Shown here: positions 8,895 through 17,269 of the stretch, piece after piece
Numbering within the stretch: position 1 is the first letter of the stretch
Layout: every line of letters starts with the position of its first letter
Assembly: GCF_038443705.2 (NCBI RefSeq)
Contig: NZ_CP151767.2
Coordinates: forward strand, 620,001 to 684,000
Source: Yoonia sp. SS1-5
Lineage (GTDB): Bacteria; Pseudomonadota; Alphaproteobacteria; Rhodobacterales; Rhodobacteraceae
DNA length: 64,000 nucleotides
Direction of reading: 5' to 3'
Made by a program: the position numbers and the translations under genes
The notes under the pieces: model-generated
What the model was told of the DNA's origin: nothing
Databases searched by the model: none
Seen by the model: only the letters and a program-made list of their open reading frames with translations

Positions 8895-9049
8895 GGTTGC
8901 GCATGCAACCGATCTGCCCCTCTGGCGAAGAGAGGGGGTGCAAGGAGCAAAGGCGTGCCAGCGGGACCAGAGCCACGCGCAAGCTGCAATGCAATGAAGT
9001 GAGCATGGCGAGGACCCACCCTTTGATCCGCGCCGGGGGCATCAGCCCC
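8895..9049 (-). promoter_or_regulatory. Hairpin-rich ardA leader
   Basis: Three short perfect stems lie upstream of ardA: GGTTGC/GCAACC at 8895-8910, CCCCTCT/AGAGGGG at 8917-8937, and GGGGC/GCCCC at 9036-9049. Such folds can act in the mRNA leader. In plasmid leading regions they can also act as single-strand promoters that fire during DNA entry. Which applies here is not shown. Confidence 0.4.
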
Positions 9050-9080
9050 AAGCCTTAAATTTTATCGAAATGACCAATGT

Positions 9081-9107
9081 GCAGCCTCTTGGCTGCGCTT
9101 TTGTTTT
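9081..9107 (+). terminator. Plus-strand terminator with no gene upstream
   Basis: Stem GCAGCC/GGCTGC with a TCTT loop, followed by GCTTTTGTTTT. On the plus strand this is a textbook intrinsic terminator, yet the nearest upstream gene (ardA) is on the other strand. It may end a small plus-strand RNA antisense to the ardA leader. Confidence 0.6.
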
Positions 9108-9255
9108 CAAACTAGTGAGACGTGTCTCATTGATCCGCCTTGGATGTCAGCGTTAGCCGCCGATCCATGCGGTGCCATCTAACCCCAATGATTGTGTGTG
9201 TCCGGGGCCGAAAGGCACCGATGGTCGGGGCCTCCTTGAAACAAAGGAGAATACG

Positions 9256-9435
9256 ATGAAACTCATCACACGACATGAAGCACAAAAACTTGGCCTAGAG
9301 GAATTGCACGGCCTGTTCCGCGAAGCATTCAACGCGGTGGCCACGGCCCCGCGCGGATCACAGGATCGACGCAATGCGCTGAATTCAATGGAAGCAATAG
9401 AGCATGAACTAAACGCTCGTGGCCCATGCCGTTAG
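9256..9435 (+). CDS. 59-residue helical protein, unknown
   Basis: Small protein starting MKLITRHEAQKLGLEELHG, with two predicted helices and a polar C terminus. The ATG at 9256 has a strong AAAGGAG ribosome site, and a terminator follows at 9440. An inverted repeat TGAGAC-GT-GTCTCA at 9116-9129 lies upstream and could be an operator. No function can be named; small proteins of this kind are common next to ardA and mobilization genes. Confidence 0.6.
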   Translation: MKLITRHEAQKLGLEELHGLFREAFNAVATAPRGSQDRRNALNSMEAIEHELNARGPCR

Positions 9436-9439
9436 CACC

Positions 9440-9472
9440 AAAGGCTGGCCGTCTTGGTCAGCCGTTTTCTTT
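9440..9472 (+). terminator. Rho-independent terminator after the 59-residue gene
   Basis: GGCTG / CAGCC stem with an interrupted loop, followed by GTTTTCTTTCATTTT. It closes the transcript of the gene at 9256-9435. Confidence 0.7.
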
Positions 9473-9601
9473 CATTTTCGAATCAATTTCGAGGGGGCCA
9501 CAAAGGTCTTCTTCGGGCGCGGCCAGGAATAGCCAGGTAGTTTCAAAGCCTTAGCCAAGGGCCTTGCGCTGATTCTATGTTTCGATTCATATACTTAAGA
9601 A

Positions 9602-10855
9602 ATGGCAGGGTTTACCTGCATGATACGGGTAATCAATATGAATGATCTCAGCCCCGATTTGGGCCTCAAATCCGGATTCTCAAAACGCTTTATTGAAGCC
9701 GCGCGGGATCAAGCCCGCGTCAAAGGTCTAACCCATGAGTTCTACCGTTACCCAGCGCGGTTCTCGCCAAGCTTTGTGCGCGGCGCGATTGAAGCTTTTT
9801 CCAACCCCGGTGATTGGGTGGTTGATCCATTCGCGGGCGGAGGCACAACGCTCGTTGAAGCCATGGCCATGGGCCGAAACGCTCTTGGCATTGATATCAG
9901 CTCGCTCTCGTCTTTCTTGTGCGAAGCCAAGACACAAATCATGGATGACCAAGATATCAGTGCCTATCGGCGCTGGATGGAATGCATTGAGACCACTATC
10001 AATATGCACAGCCCTAGTGAACGCCATGATGGCTATGCTGATGCAGGCTACTACCGCAATCTCGACGGCCCTGAGTTTTGGCGGCTACGCAAGGCGATTG
10101 AACAAGCATTGAGCTCTGTGGAACGCCTGCGTCGAAAGCGTAGTGGCATCCTGGCGCGCTGCGTCGTTCTTCGGACGTCCCAATGGGCATTAGACTCCCG
10201 CAAGACCCGCCCCAGCGTCACGGCGTTTAAAGCGCAGATGCATAAGCAAGCAGGCATCATGCTAGGTGCAGCTCTCGAATTTCGGGATCAGATCAACAGC
10301 CTTGATCTGCAAAGCCCGCCAAAGGCCATCAGCCTAAACAGGACGACCGCTGGCGCAGAAAATGAAAAAGCTGTGGCTCAAGCGTGCCCGCCTAAGCTGA
10401 TCGTCACCTCGCCACCGTATCCGGGTATCCATGTCCTGTATCATCGCTGGCAAGTGGATGGACGCAAGGAAGCCCCCGCACCGTTCTGGATTGCAGGCAA
10501 ACTCGATGGGGCAGGATCAAGTCACTACACGTTGGGGGATCGCAAAAACCCCGGCTTGCAATCCTATTTCGACAACCTCAAAGCCACATTTAGTTCGGTG
10601 GCGGCCATGGCCGATGAAGATACGACCATTGTGCAGATGGTCGCTTTTTCTAAACCTGAATGGCAACTTCCTAAGTATTTAGAAGTCATGGAAGAATGCG
10701 GTCTGGAGGAGCATCGCCCGTGGGACATGCCAATTGAAGAGGAAGATGGGCGACTTTGGCGCAATGTACCTAACCGCCGCTGGCATGCTCATCAGAAGTC
10801 TCGCGCGCCAGGAGCGCGTGAGGTTGTTCTTATTCATAGAAAGGGCCGCGCCTAA
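9602..10855 (+). CDS. DNA N4/N6-amino methyltransferase
   Basis: 417-residue S-adenosylmethionine-dependent methyltransferase, expected to methylate cytosine-N4 or adenine-N6 in DNA. An N-terminal motif X (RYPARFSPSFVRGAIE) leads into motif I, DPFAGGGTT at residues 75-83, which binds the cofactor. The catalytic motif IV, TSPPYPG, is at 269-275. Nearly 190 residues separate them and probably include the target-recognition part. The gene converges on the GHKL-ATPase gene and the two stop codons overlap, which ties the pair together. Starts at 9602, 9620 and 9638 are possible; none has a strong ribosome site. No restriction nuclease domain is visible nearby. Methylation as self-marking for a defence system is inference. 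Confidence 0.85.
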   Translation: MAGFTCMIRVINMNDLSPDLGLKSGFSKRFIEAARDQARVKGLTHEFYRYPARFSPSFVRGAIEAFSNPGDWVVDPFAGGGTTLVEAMAMGRNALGIDISSLSSFLCEAKTQIMDDQDISAYRRWMECIETTINMHSPSERHDGYADAGYYRNLDGPEFWRLRKAIEQALSSVERLRRKRSGILARCVVLRTSQWALDSRKTRPSVTAFKAQMHKQAGIMLGAALEFRDQINSLDLQSPPKAISLNRTTAGAENEKAVAQACPPKLIVTSPPYPGIHVLYHRWQVDGRKEAPAPFWIAGKLDGAGSSHYTLGDRKNPGLQSYFDNLKATFSSVAAMADEDTTIVQMVAFSKPEWQLPKYLEVMEECGLEEHRPWDMPIEEEDGRLWRNVPNRRWHAHQKSRAPGAREVVLIHRKGRA

Positions 10856-13398
10856 GCGCTTTCTTCCAACCCTTCGACCGCATCATCGGTCTCCAGATCA
10901 CTTGATCCAAGAGAGATAAGCGCTGGAATGAATGGGGCCAAAGCACGGCTAGTGCGCTCAACCCGATCTTCAATGGACTCGGACGGCGTGTCCTCATCAC
11001 TGGTTTCCAGCTTTTTTGCGCGCTTATCTTCCAATATCATCGAAAGGCCGATCAGGACATTGGCATACATAAACTGCTCGCGCAGTAGAGCAGTTGCTTC
11101 CTTGGAAAGACGTTTGAGTTTGGCTTCGCTTTCCAAAGGCATGTTGTCCATATTGACCTTGAATTCATAGAATTCAGATGTCTCATCCTCAGAATAGCCA
11201 ATGGATTCAATTTTCATGGCCGTTAGCTCGTCAAAGCCCTCGGCCTCCCATTCGGCGCGGTAGACGCGCTTGATATTCGGAGATTCCAGCTCACTTGGAC
11301 GCTCACGCTCCGCGCCATCGTTATCTTTAGGCGGCTTCCGTTCACCGCCGCCGCCTGTGTGTTTTTGGACTTTTGGTAGAATTGCCACTTTGATGTGGTT
11401 TTCAAATAGCCTGTGTGTGTCGTCGGTGCGGGCAATGAACTCGATCTCATCACCAACGCCAGCGCCGCTAGGCAGGTCGACCATCACGCTCGCTATCCCG
11501 TTTTTGAGATTTGGGCCAATGGGGCTGGCCTTAAACTCGGCACCATCGTTGCCTTTCCAAGTCAGATCAAAGGCACCGCGCTCAGCAGCACGCGTGAAGT
11601 AGTCATCGCGCACATCGGTTTCGAATGTTAGGCGCATCCGGTTGTTGATCGGGCAAGACCTACTTAAGGTTTGGCCGTACTCCACACCTTTGTTTTTGAA
11701 GAAGGTTGGATAGACCTCGCCCTTGAAGTCTTCTTTTGGATCACTGCCCGTGGCCACGGTATTGAACGGCGCAGATATTCTCTGGCCAAGCTTCAAAAGC
11801 GTGGTCAAGTTAGGCGAGGCTTTGATCAGAGATTGCAGGACATCGGTGAGCGGTTGATCATCTTGCAGACGTTCTTGCATGCGCTCCTGCTGACGTTTAT
11901 TGCGCAGCTCTTTCAGCTCATGGCAATCTCGGACGGCTTTTTCCAGTGAGTCCACCAGCTCATGTTTGAATTCGTTGTCCGCCAGCCTGTCTCGGCTTGG
12001 CATGAACAAATCTTCGCGCGTCACACTAGAAAGCTCATCACACTCAACAAATACCAGAAGATCATCAGCCAACGGCTTCATTTTTACCGCTTCACGGCGG
12101 AAAAAATCCTTTGGAAGACTGCCCTGGGTTTGGCCGTTGCGAAGGAAGACAATACCTTCGCGTTTGCGATAGCCGCGCACGCCGCCAAGCTTCTTGGCGT
12201 TTGCGGGTTCCTCATCGTCATCGTCGGTTTCCTTGGTCGAGCCTGCCTGCACAAAGGCAAAGACGTTGGCGATAAGCTTTTCACCGCCCGGTTGGAAAGG
12301 AATGCGCACCGGAAAGCCGCTTTCCACATTATCGCTGTCTTTGATCCGGCGCAGAAGGCCGGAGACGGTCGTGCGGCGGCTACCAACATCCAAGTAGTTG
12401 CCTGCCTTGTTTGTCCGGTACTCATAAAACCGTACCGGGAGCGCAATCTCAGGCAAGAGGAGGTCAAGGCGGCTGAGAAGGCTCTTGCCGCGCAATATAT
12501 TCGAGCGTTCGCCAAGGAAGTTGTAGTCGAACATCTTAATGGCGGTACCATAAGGCGCTTCGCGGCCATAAGGGCTCTCATCATCAGGATAGATCGAAAA
12601 TGCATCGGCAGGGAAGGAAAGGACGCCGCCATTTCGATCCTCTACCGCATCGCCAATCCCAACCGGGGCCAGATATGTGTAGACCGAGTTCTTTGCCGTG
12701 CCAGGCTCTCCGCTTGGAAATTCCCGACGCACGATGGTGAAACACCATTCATGATCGCGCGCATCGGCGCTTTCGTCTAGAAATGCCGGATTGCGCTTTG
12801 AAATTACGAGCTGGAGATTGTTCTTTCCACAAAACCGCAGCGCGCCTGTTCCGCCTTGGTTGAACTGCCCCTGCACAAAGGGGATGTATTGCTTGTTGCT
12901 TTTGCTAAGCGAGAGAATGGTGTCGGGAAGCTTGTCCGGGCTTTGACCCTCGCCGCAATCTGAAATGGTGATATTAAGCCGTTGCGGCCTGGTTCCTGTG
13001 GCCGTCAGCGTAATTCCGTCGGCAACTTCACGAGTCTTCTGAGCGCTCCAATCTTCGATATAGCCGCCCGTAGCGATCTTCTCGCCAGTGCTATTTTCGA
13101 AAAAGCGTGCCACAGCGGCGCGAATTGTCTGCGGTGCATCCGCGCTTGCCGGATCAATATCGCGCATGCGGCATTCATTGATTAGCCGTGCATCGACTGA
13201 GTTGACTATTTTCTCAGCCAAAGCTGCTTCTGCCAGGCTCTGCTGGTTGCCGCTTTGGCCCCAGTTATTCTCAACATCCCCGTAATGACGCCATAGGGCT
13301 GGCTTGTCCCAATAGCCGTGCTTTTTAAGAAGCGTGATCACCTCACCTTCGCTGTCTGCACGTAGCAATGCAGTGCAGAGTTTGTTGTTCTCACTCAT
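10852..13398 (-). CDS. Large GHKL-type ATPase, candidate defence effector
   Basis: 848-residue protein with an N-terminal Bergerat (GHKL) ATP-binding fold like that of MutL, Hsp90 and gyrase B. The N box is EKIVNSVDA at 62-70. The G1 box is DCGEG at 147-151. The G2 box is GQFNQGGTGAL around 177-187. A second half of about 400 residues has no recognised domain. It includes a charged linker near residues 495-515 and an acidic stretch rich in Lys, Asp and Glu around 670-720. A histidine-kinase phospho-acceptor or receiver domain is not apparent. It is the second gene of an operon after the 85-residue protein and ends tail-to-tail with the methyltransferase. Work in anti-phage defence or DNA surveillance is inferred from the partner and the element setting. 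Confidence 0.75.
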   Translation of the reverse strand: MSENNKLCTALLRADSEGEVITLLKKHGYWDKPALWRHYGDVENNWGQSGNQQSLAEAALAEKIVNSVDARLINECRMRDIDPASADAPQTIRAAVARFFENSTGEKIATGGYIEDWSAQKTREVADGITLTATGTRPQRLNITISDCGEGQSPDKLPDTILSLSKSNKQYIPFVQGQFNQGGTGALRFCGKNNLQLVISKRNPAFLDESADARDHEWCFTIVRREFPSGEPGTAKNSVYTYLAPVGIGDAVEDRNGGVLSFPADAFSIYPDDESPYGREAPYGTAIKMFDYNFLGERSNILRGKSLLSRLDLLLPEIALPVRFYEYRTNKAGNYLDVGSRRTTVSGLLRRIKDSDNVESGFPVRIPFQPGGEKLIANVFAFVQAGSTKETDDDDEEPANAKKLGGVRGYRKREGIVFLRNGQTQGSLPKDFFRREAVKMKPLADDLLVFVECDELSSVTREDLFMPSRDRLADNEFKHELVDSLEKAVRDCHELKELRNKRQQERMQERLQDDQPLTDVLQSLIKASPNLTTLLKLGQRISAPFNTVATGSDPKEDFKGEVYPTFFKNKGVEYGQTLSRSCPINNRMRLTFETDVRDDYFTRAAERGAFDLTWKGNDGAEFKASPIGPNLKNGIASVMVDLPSGAGVGDEIEFIARTDDTHRLFENHIKVAILPKVQKHTGGGGERKPPKDNDGAERERPSELESPNIKRVYRAEWEAEGFDELTAMKIESIGYSEDETSEFYEFKVNMDNMPLESEAKLKRLSKEATALLREQFMYANVLIGLSMILEDKRAKKLETSDEDTPSESIEDRVERTSRALAPFIPALISLGSSDLETDDAVEGLEESA

Positions 13399-13423
13399 TA
13401 GGGTTTGTCCAATCTTTGATAAC

Positions 13424-13681
13424 TTACAGCTTAAAATCTACACCGTCCGAAGACTTCGTGGTCTTCATACGGTTTTTTAGGGCTTCAATTTCATCGTTTA
13501 AGGCTTTCACAATCTTACGAACATCCGCATCATCGTAGTCGTAGGCGTTCCGATTGCCTAGCTTTCCGATGATCCTAATCGCCTTTATTGCGCTGACTGT
13601 TCGGCTTTCCGCGAGTTTGATGAACTTCTCTCGCTTGGGGGATGCGCTGGCTGCTGCGACTTTGAGGGCAGGTTCGGACAT
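13424..13681 (-). CDS. Small helical protein, first gene of the GHKL operon
   Basis: 85-residue protein starting MSEPALKVAAASASPKREKF, with a basic middle (SAIKAIRIIGKLGNRNAYDY) and a C-terminal helix (IVKALNDEIEALKNRMK) likely to form a coiled coil. The ATG at 13681 follows a GGAGCG ribosome site. It lies 25 bp upstream of the GHKL-ATPase gene and is surely co-transcribed. It may be a DNA-binding or adaptor subunit. No family name can be given. Confidence 0.6.
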   Translation of the reverse strand: MSEPALKVAAASASPKREKFIKLAESRTVSAIKAIRIIGKLGNRNAYDYDDADVRKIVKALNDEIEALKNRMKTTKSSDGVDFKL

Positions 13682-13747
13682 ACTTTTCGCTCCATATGCA
13701 GGCTGAGATATCCTAGAGCTGGTGATTTTGCAGCTTTTTGTCAACAT

Positions 13748-14179
13748 ATAGCGTGTAAAATGATTCGTAATTTACAATCAATAAATCGACCTTTGGAAGA
13801 ATTATAGATACTTAAGGCGCTGAAATTAGTCACATTTTGTTTAACATGCACCGTTCAGAAAATCGTCAAAAATTCGGCTTTAATGACATTCTTAAGCGCC
13901 AAAATCGAACATACAGCCTCTAAATTATAAGCTGTACAAGGTAATTCAGTACTGATTCGGCGTAGGAATTGCGATGCACTAGGCTGTTTGTAGACGGTTT
14001 CAGTCGATGGGATGGCTCCAAGGCAAGGGCAGCTATGAAATGCTCCCTTCCTGGTTTCGATGAAATCGTCTCCATGACATGGTCTGGATGAAATCCTCAT
14101 GGGGGTATTGGGGATAGCAGGAACGCTCCCCTGATTGGTGATCAAACGGGCAGCGGTTTGTGCATGGTTCGGTGTTGGT
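13748..14179. other. AT-rich intergenic stretch without a supported gene
   Basis: The region between the GHKL operon and the hairpin array. It should contain the minus-strand promoter of that operon. A 96-codon minus-strand frame at 13855-14145 has no ribosome site and protein-like composition is lacking, so it is not called. The left end of the IS110-type element probably lies in or near its right part. Confidence 0.4.
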
Positions 14180-14397
14180 GGAGAGGCACGTCTCCAAGCC
14201 CAACGAGTGGGTTGTCAGGGGGCGCGAAAGCCCCTTGTCTCGAAGGTTTGCTAAGGAGAGCGAAGTCTCCTTGCGACTGATTGAACGGGGATACGTTCTA
14301 CTGGCTCGGGATGGGCTCTATTTCCTTACCTGAGCCATTGGCCGGGGGGATGCAACGGGGGCGCGCAAGACTGAAAGTCTGGAGCGGGCCCCATTGC
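14180..14397 (+). ncRNA. Array of seven hairpins, candidate structured RNA
   Basis: Seven consecutive stems are visible: 14180-14195 (GGAGA/TCTCC), 14197-14213 (AGCCCA/TGGGTT), 14217-14235 (AGGGG/CCCCT), 14253-14272 (AAGGAGA/TCTCCTT), 14283-14298 (GAACG/CGTTC), 14302-14337 (TGGCTC/GAGCCA), and 14352-14397, a long arm with inner AGACT/AGTCT. Several loops are GNRA-like. Such density in 220 bp points to a folded RNA. It lies in the 5' non-coding region of an IS110-family transposase, where these elements encode their bridge RNA, though it is farther from the gene than usual. Identity as bridge RNA is a hypothesis. Confidence 0.5.
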
Positions 14398-14419
14398 CAA
14401 GATGTGAGTGGTAGTACCA

Positions 14420-14520
14420 CGCACACATCTTGCGTACGATTGATTTAGTTCAGTTTTTTGCAACAATTGGACTGCTGGAAATTTATCTAGCGCATGATCT
14501 GGGTCGAACACATCTTTGGC
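14420..14520 (+). repeat. Left copy of a degenerate direct repeat around the IS110 gene
   Basis: About 100 bp matching 15779-15880, in the same orientation. Best-conserved blocks are TTCAGTnTTTTGCAACAATTGG and CATGATCnGGGTCGAACA, by eye about three-quarters identical overall. It lies directly upstream of the transposase start. Confidence 0.75.
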
Positions 14521-14596
14521 AATTTGTGCCGAGTGCAAGCTGGATCGGGTCATGCAAGGTTAACTGATCTGAACAGATGAAGGAGAATTTCAACAA

Positions 14597-15568
14597 ATGT
14601 CTCGAACGCAAGAAAAGATAAACCAACCAACTGAACCTGTCTACGCAGGGATCGATGTCAGCAAGAATACGCTAGATTTCTGCATCATACCGCACGGCAT
14701 AACCATGACGGTGAGCAACGACAAAAAAGGCATCAAATCACTGATCCGCGAATGTAAACGCTACGATGTCCAGCTTGTCGCACTTGAAGCAACTGGCAAA
14801 TACCATTGCCTGCTGCATGAGATGCTGTTTGATGCCGAAATAAACGCTGCCGTTATCAATCCGTTCCGCTCGCGCCAGTTCGCCGATAGCATGGGCAAAC
14901 TCGCCAAGACCGATACCATTGATGCTCACGTTCTAGCCCGCTTTGCTGAGCGCATGAAACCGGAGCCCGATAAGCCGCCCGGACCGCACTTTAAGGCGCT
15001 TCGTTCGCTTCAATCTGCACGAAGGCAGGTCGTGAGTGAAATTGGCGATCTTAAACGCCAACTTCAAACGACAGACCATCCGCTCGCGGCAAAACAGATC
15101 AAGACACGTATCACAGTGGCTGAACGCCACAAATCCGTTCTTGAAGACGAAATCTACGAGGTGATCAACGCAAACCTAGATATGAAGCACAAGTTTCAAA
15201 TTCTGCTCTCGATACCTGGGATCGGCAAGCTGACAGCCTGCGTGATGATCGCTGATCTGGCTGAGCTTGGTCAGGTTAACGCCAAGCAAATTGCCGCTTT
15301 GGCTGGCGTTGCTCCGATGAATTGGGACAGCGGCGCCCGTCAAGGCAATCGCATGATCCGGGGCGGACGACAGAGCGTTCGAAATGCGCTGTATATGTGC
15401 GCCGTCAACTGCACCAGCCGTTCAGGACCGCTTGGAAGCTTTTATCGACGGCTGATACAGCGTGGCAAAAGCCCGAAGGTGGCCTTGACCGCTGTCATGC
15501 GCAAGCTGGTTATCATCGCCAATTCATTGGTTGCGGAAGATCGTCACTGGCGTGCCGATACCGTATGA
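14597..15568 (+). CDS. IS110-family transposase (DEDD recombinase)
   Basis: 323-residue transposase of the IS110 family, which moves through a RuvC-like domain plus a serine active site and is guided by a bridge RNA in studied members. The DEDD residues are Asp20 (YAGIDVSKN), Glu64 (ALEATGKYH), Asp106 and Asp109 (KTDTIDAHVLARF). The C-terminal Tnp_20 domain shows PGIGKLTA and GVAPMNWDSGARQGN with candidate catalytic Ser245, then GGRQSVRNALYMCAV. Ribosome site GAAGGAGAATTTC precedes the ATG. The reading frame is intact, so the protein may be active. The element ends are undefined because the family lacks clear inverted repeats. Confidence 0.93.
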   Translation: MSRTQEKINQPTEPVYAGIDVSKNTLDFCIIPHGITMTVSNDKKGIKSLIRECKRYDVQLVALEATGKYHCLLHEMLFDAEINAAVINPFRSRQFADSMGKLAKTDTIDAHVLARFAERMKPEPDKPPGPHFKALRSLQSARRQVVSEIGDLKRQLQTTDHPLAAKQIKTRITVAERHKSVLEDEIYEVINANLDMKHKFQILLSIPGIGKLTACVMIADLAELGQVNAKQIAALAGVAPMNWDSGARQGNRMIRGGRQSVRNALYMCAVNCTSRSGPLGSFYRRLIQRGKSPKVALTAVMRKLVIIANSLVAEDRHWRADTV

Positions 15569-15685
15569 TCTGTGCCTCGAAACGGTCGGGACACGCTTGC
15601 GAAATGTGGGGTCGCCACGCGCCCCGACCTCTGCCTTGTGCCTGTGGATAACCCATTCGTTATGCTTGAATGATCACAGATGCTT

Positions 15686-15790
15686 GCACATCAGGTTTCG
15701 GGCTCTCCGGGACACATCTCGCACATCAGGTTTCGGGCTCTCCGGGACACATCTCGCACATCAGGTTTCGGGCTCTCCGGGACACATCTC
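15686..15790 (+). repeat. 35-bp tandem repeat, three exact copies
   Basis: Three identical 35-bp units, starting at 15686, 15721 and 15756, without spacers. Each begins GCACATCAGG and ends GACACATCTC. They lie between the transposase gene and the right direct repeat. There are no unique spacers, so this is not a CRISPR array. Confidence 0.95.
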
Positions 15791-15880
15791 GCCTACGATC
15801 ACTTTGGTTCAGTCTTTTGCAACAATTGGGCTTCTGGATTCTTGAGCCATGCTCATGATCGGGGTCGAACAAATCTTTGA
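15779..15880 (+). repeat. Right copy of the direct repeat around the IS110 gene
   Basis: Counterpart of 14420-14520. Its left edge lies inside the third 35-bp repeat unit. It may be the left end of a second, truncated IS110-type copy, or target sequence duplicated by recombination. The 383-bp gap 15569-15951 holds no gene beyond these repeats. Confidence 0.7.
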
Positions 15881-15951
15881 TCATGGTTGGCGGGGCTTGA
15901 TATTCACCGCGTATCCAAGTTCATTGAGGCTAGCGTTTTTCAGGAGATGGT

Positions 15952-16803
15952 TTGTTGACCCATATTAGAATTGGATTTCTTGCGATACTTTTAACACTCG
16001 CAAACGCGTCGTTGGCCGATCAACGTATCAGAGCATTTGTTCATTCAGACGAAGTTGCCCGGTTTGCCATACATTCTGCTGAACTATTCAGTTCATCTGG
16101 CGGATACCAAACCGAATACTCGATATGCAATATCGATGATCGTAATCCTCTCATCTACAAATGGCCAGACACCGGTATGGAAAGCAAATCCTATCGGCCT
16201 CTGCCTCTGGGAGGGTGCCATATACTCCAGATACCGTCAGAGATGAGGCCCAAACCAAGGGGTACAGTTACTTACTACACTCAAGCCTCACGCCCTTATA
16301 ACTGGGACGCGATCCTGAGGTCTGACAATGGGCAAAACCAAGTGCAGCCCTTCAGACGGTATCTCAATTCTCTAAAGGCATTTTTTGGTAATTCAGATGA
16401 ACCCGACTCCCAAGCTGTTGGCTATGTTTGGCTCGAGGTATCCCAAACAACTGACGCCACGGGGTTAGAAACTTCAATAGGTTGGAACGATAACAATATT
16501 TCAATCGTTGTTCCGCAAGGCGCACTGGACGGAGTTGGAGGCCAAGAGTTGATTGATGCGATAAACCAACAGGGCTATCTCGCTAGGCAGGGCACGTTAG
16601 GAGATATTGTTGAAGACGACGAGATTTCTGAAAGCGAAGAAGCATCAAACCAAGCAATAGAACTCTCCAATCCCGACAACGCAAGCTCTCCGGTAACGCT
16701 TAGCCTTCCAGAATATTCGGAATTTTTCGAGAGCATATTTTATTTGATTGATCGAGAGACTCGCAGGATTGTCGCAAGCGGAAAATTCTATCTAGTTCGT
16801 TGA
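15952..16803 (+). CDS. Exported protein of unknown function
   Basis: 283-residue protein with an N-terminal signal peptide (THIRIGFLAILLTLANASLA, cleavage expected before DQRIRAF). The start is TTG at 15952 or 15955, after an AGGAGATGG ribosome site. The mature part has a pair of cysteines (SICNIDD and GGCHILQ) that could form a disulfide, then an acidic region near residue 220. Codon use is AT-richer than the core genome, a sign of recent transfer. It is followed after 13 bp by a membrane protein gene, so the two form an operon. No family is recognised; surface or entry exclusion is one possibility for a mobile element, without direct support. Confidence 0.65.
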   Translation: MLTHIRIGFLAILLTLANASLADQRIRAFVHSDEVARFAIHSAELFSSSGGYQTEYSICNIDDRNPLIYKWPDTGMESKSYRPLPLGGCHILQIPSEMRPKPRGTVTYYTQASRPYNWDAILRSDNGQNQVQPFRRYLNSLKAFFGNSDEPDSQAVGYVWLEVSQTTDATGLETSIGWNDNNISIVVPQGALDGVGGQELIDAINQQGYLARQGTLGDIVEDDEISESEEASNQAIELSNPDNASSPVTLSLPEYSEFFESIFYLIDRETRRIVASGKFYLVR

Positions 16804-16816
16804 GGGTGTAATTGCA

Positions 16817-17263
16817 GTGTTTAAAAAAGAGAAAATCGTTAGAATTGCGAAACTTTTGGCTCAGCAGTGGGATAAATTCTCCCGAGCTGTTGGTTGGGTA
16901 CTTACCTTCATTTCTCCTGTTGTTTTTGAAACGCCCAGTATTCCAGATGGCCAAAATATGCCATACGATTTTGCACCTACAATCTGTGCAATAATTGGCT
17001 TTGGTTGCGCACTTTTTCTTTTCTCGTCCGGCAAGATTACACCGAAGGTAAAGTTTACCGCACTGGCTTTGTCCGGTATTTTCGCACTAGCTGCGATATT
17101 GAGTTATAGAGGTGATCTCGAATGGATTGCTTCCCCAACATACATCCAGTACCTATTGGAGTTTTTTAAGTTTTGTATCTTCTATGCCCTTTTTTACGTC
17201 TTCCTCGGAATTGTTTTTATAAGTGGTGGCGACTATATGGCCGACAAACTCAGAAATTTCTAA
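16817..17263 (+). CDS. Small multi-pass membrane protein, unknown
   Basis: 148-residue protein with three or four predicted transmembrane segments (around residues 25-40, 53-70, 79-96 and 112-135). It starts with GTG at 16817, 13 bp after the exported-protein gene. The short basic N terminus should face the cytoplasm. It is probably the partner of the upstream exported protein. No family is recognised. It shares the AT-rich codon use of its neighbour. Confidence 0.6.
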   Translation: MFKKEKIVRIAKLLAQQWDKFSRAVGWVLTFISPVVFETPSIPDGQNMPYDFAPTICAIIGFGCALFLFSSGKITPKVKFTALALSGIFALAAILSYRGDLEWIASPTYIQYLLEFFKFCIFYALFYVFLGIVFISGGDYMADKLRNF

Positions 17264-17269
17264 ACCCGA

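Noticed and set aside
11962..12780. 272-codon plus-strand frame opposite the GHKL ATPase
   Set aside because: Antisense of a gene with clear GHKL motifs; no ribosome site.
13855..14145. 96-codon minus-strand frame
   Set aside because: No ribosome site; the composition is not protein-like; no similarity I can see; it lies in the likely promoter and IS-end region.
15686..15790. Possible CRISPR array
   Set aside because: The 35-bp units are directly joined without spacers, only three occur, and no cas gene is near.
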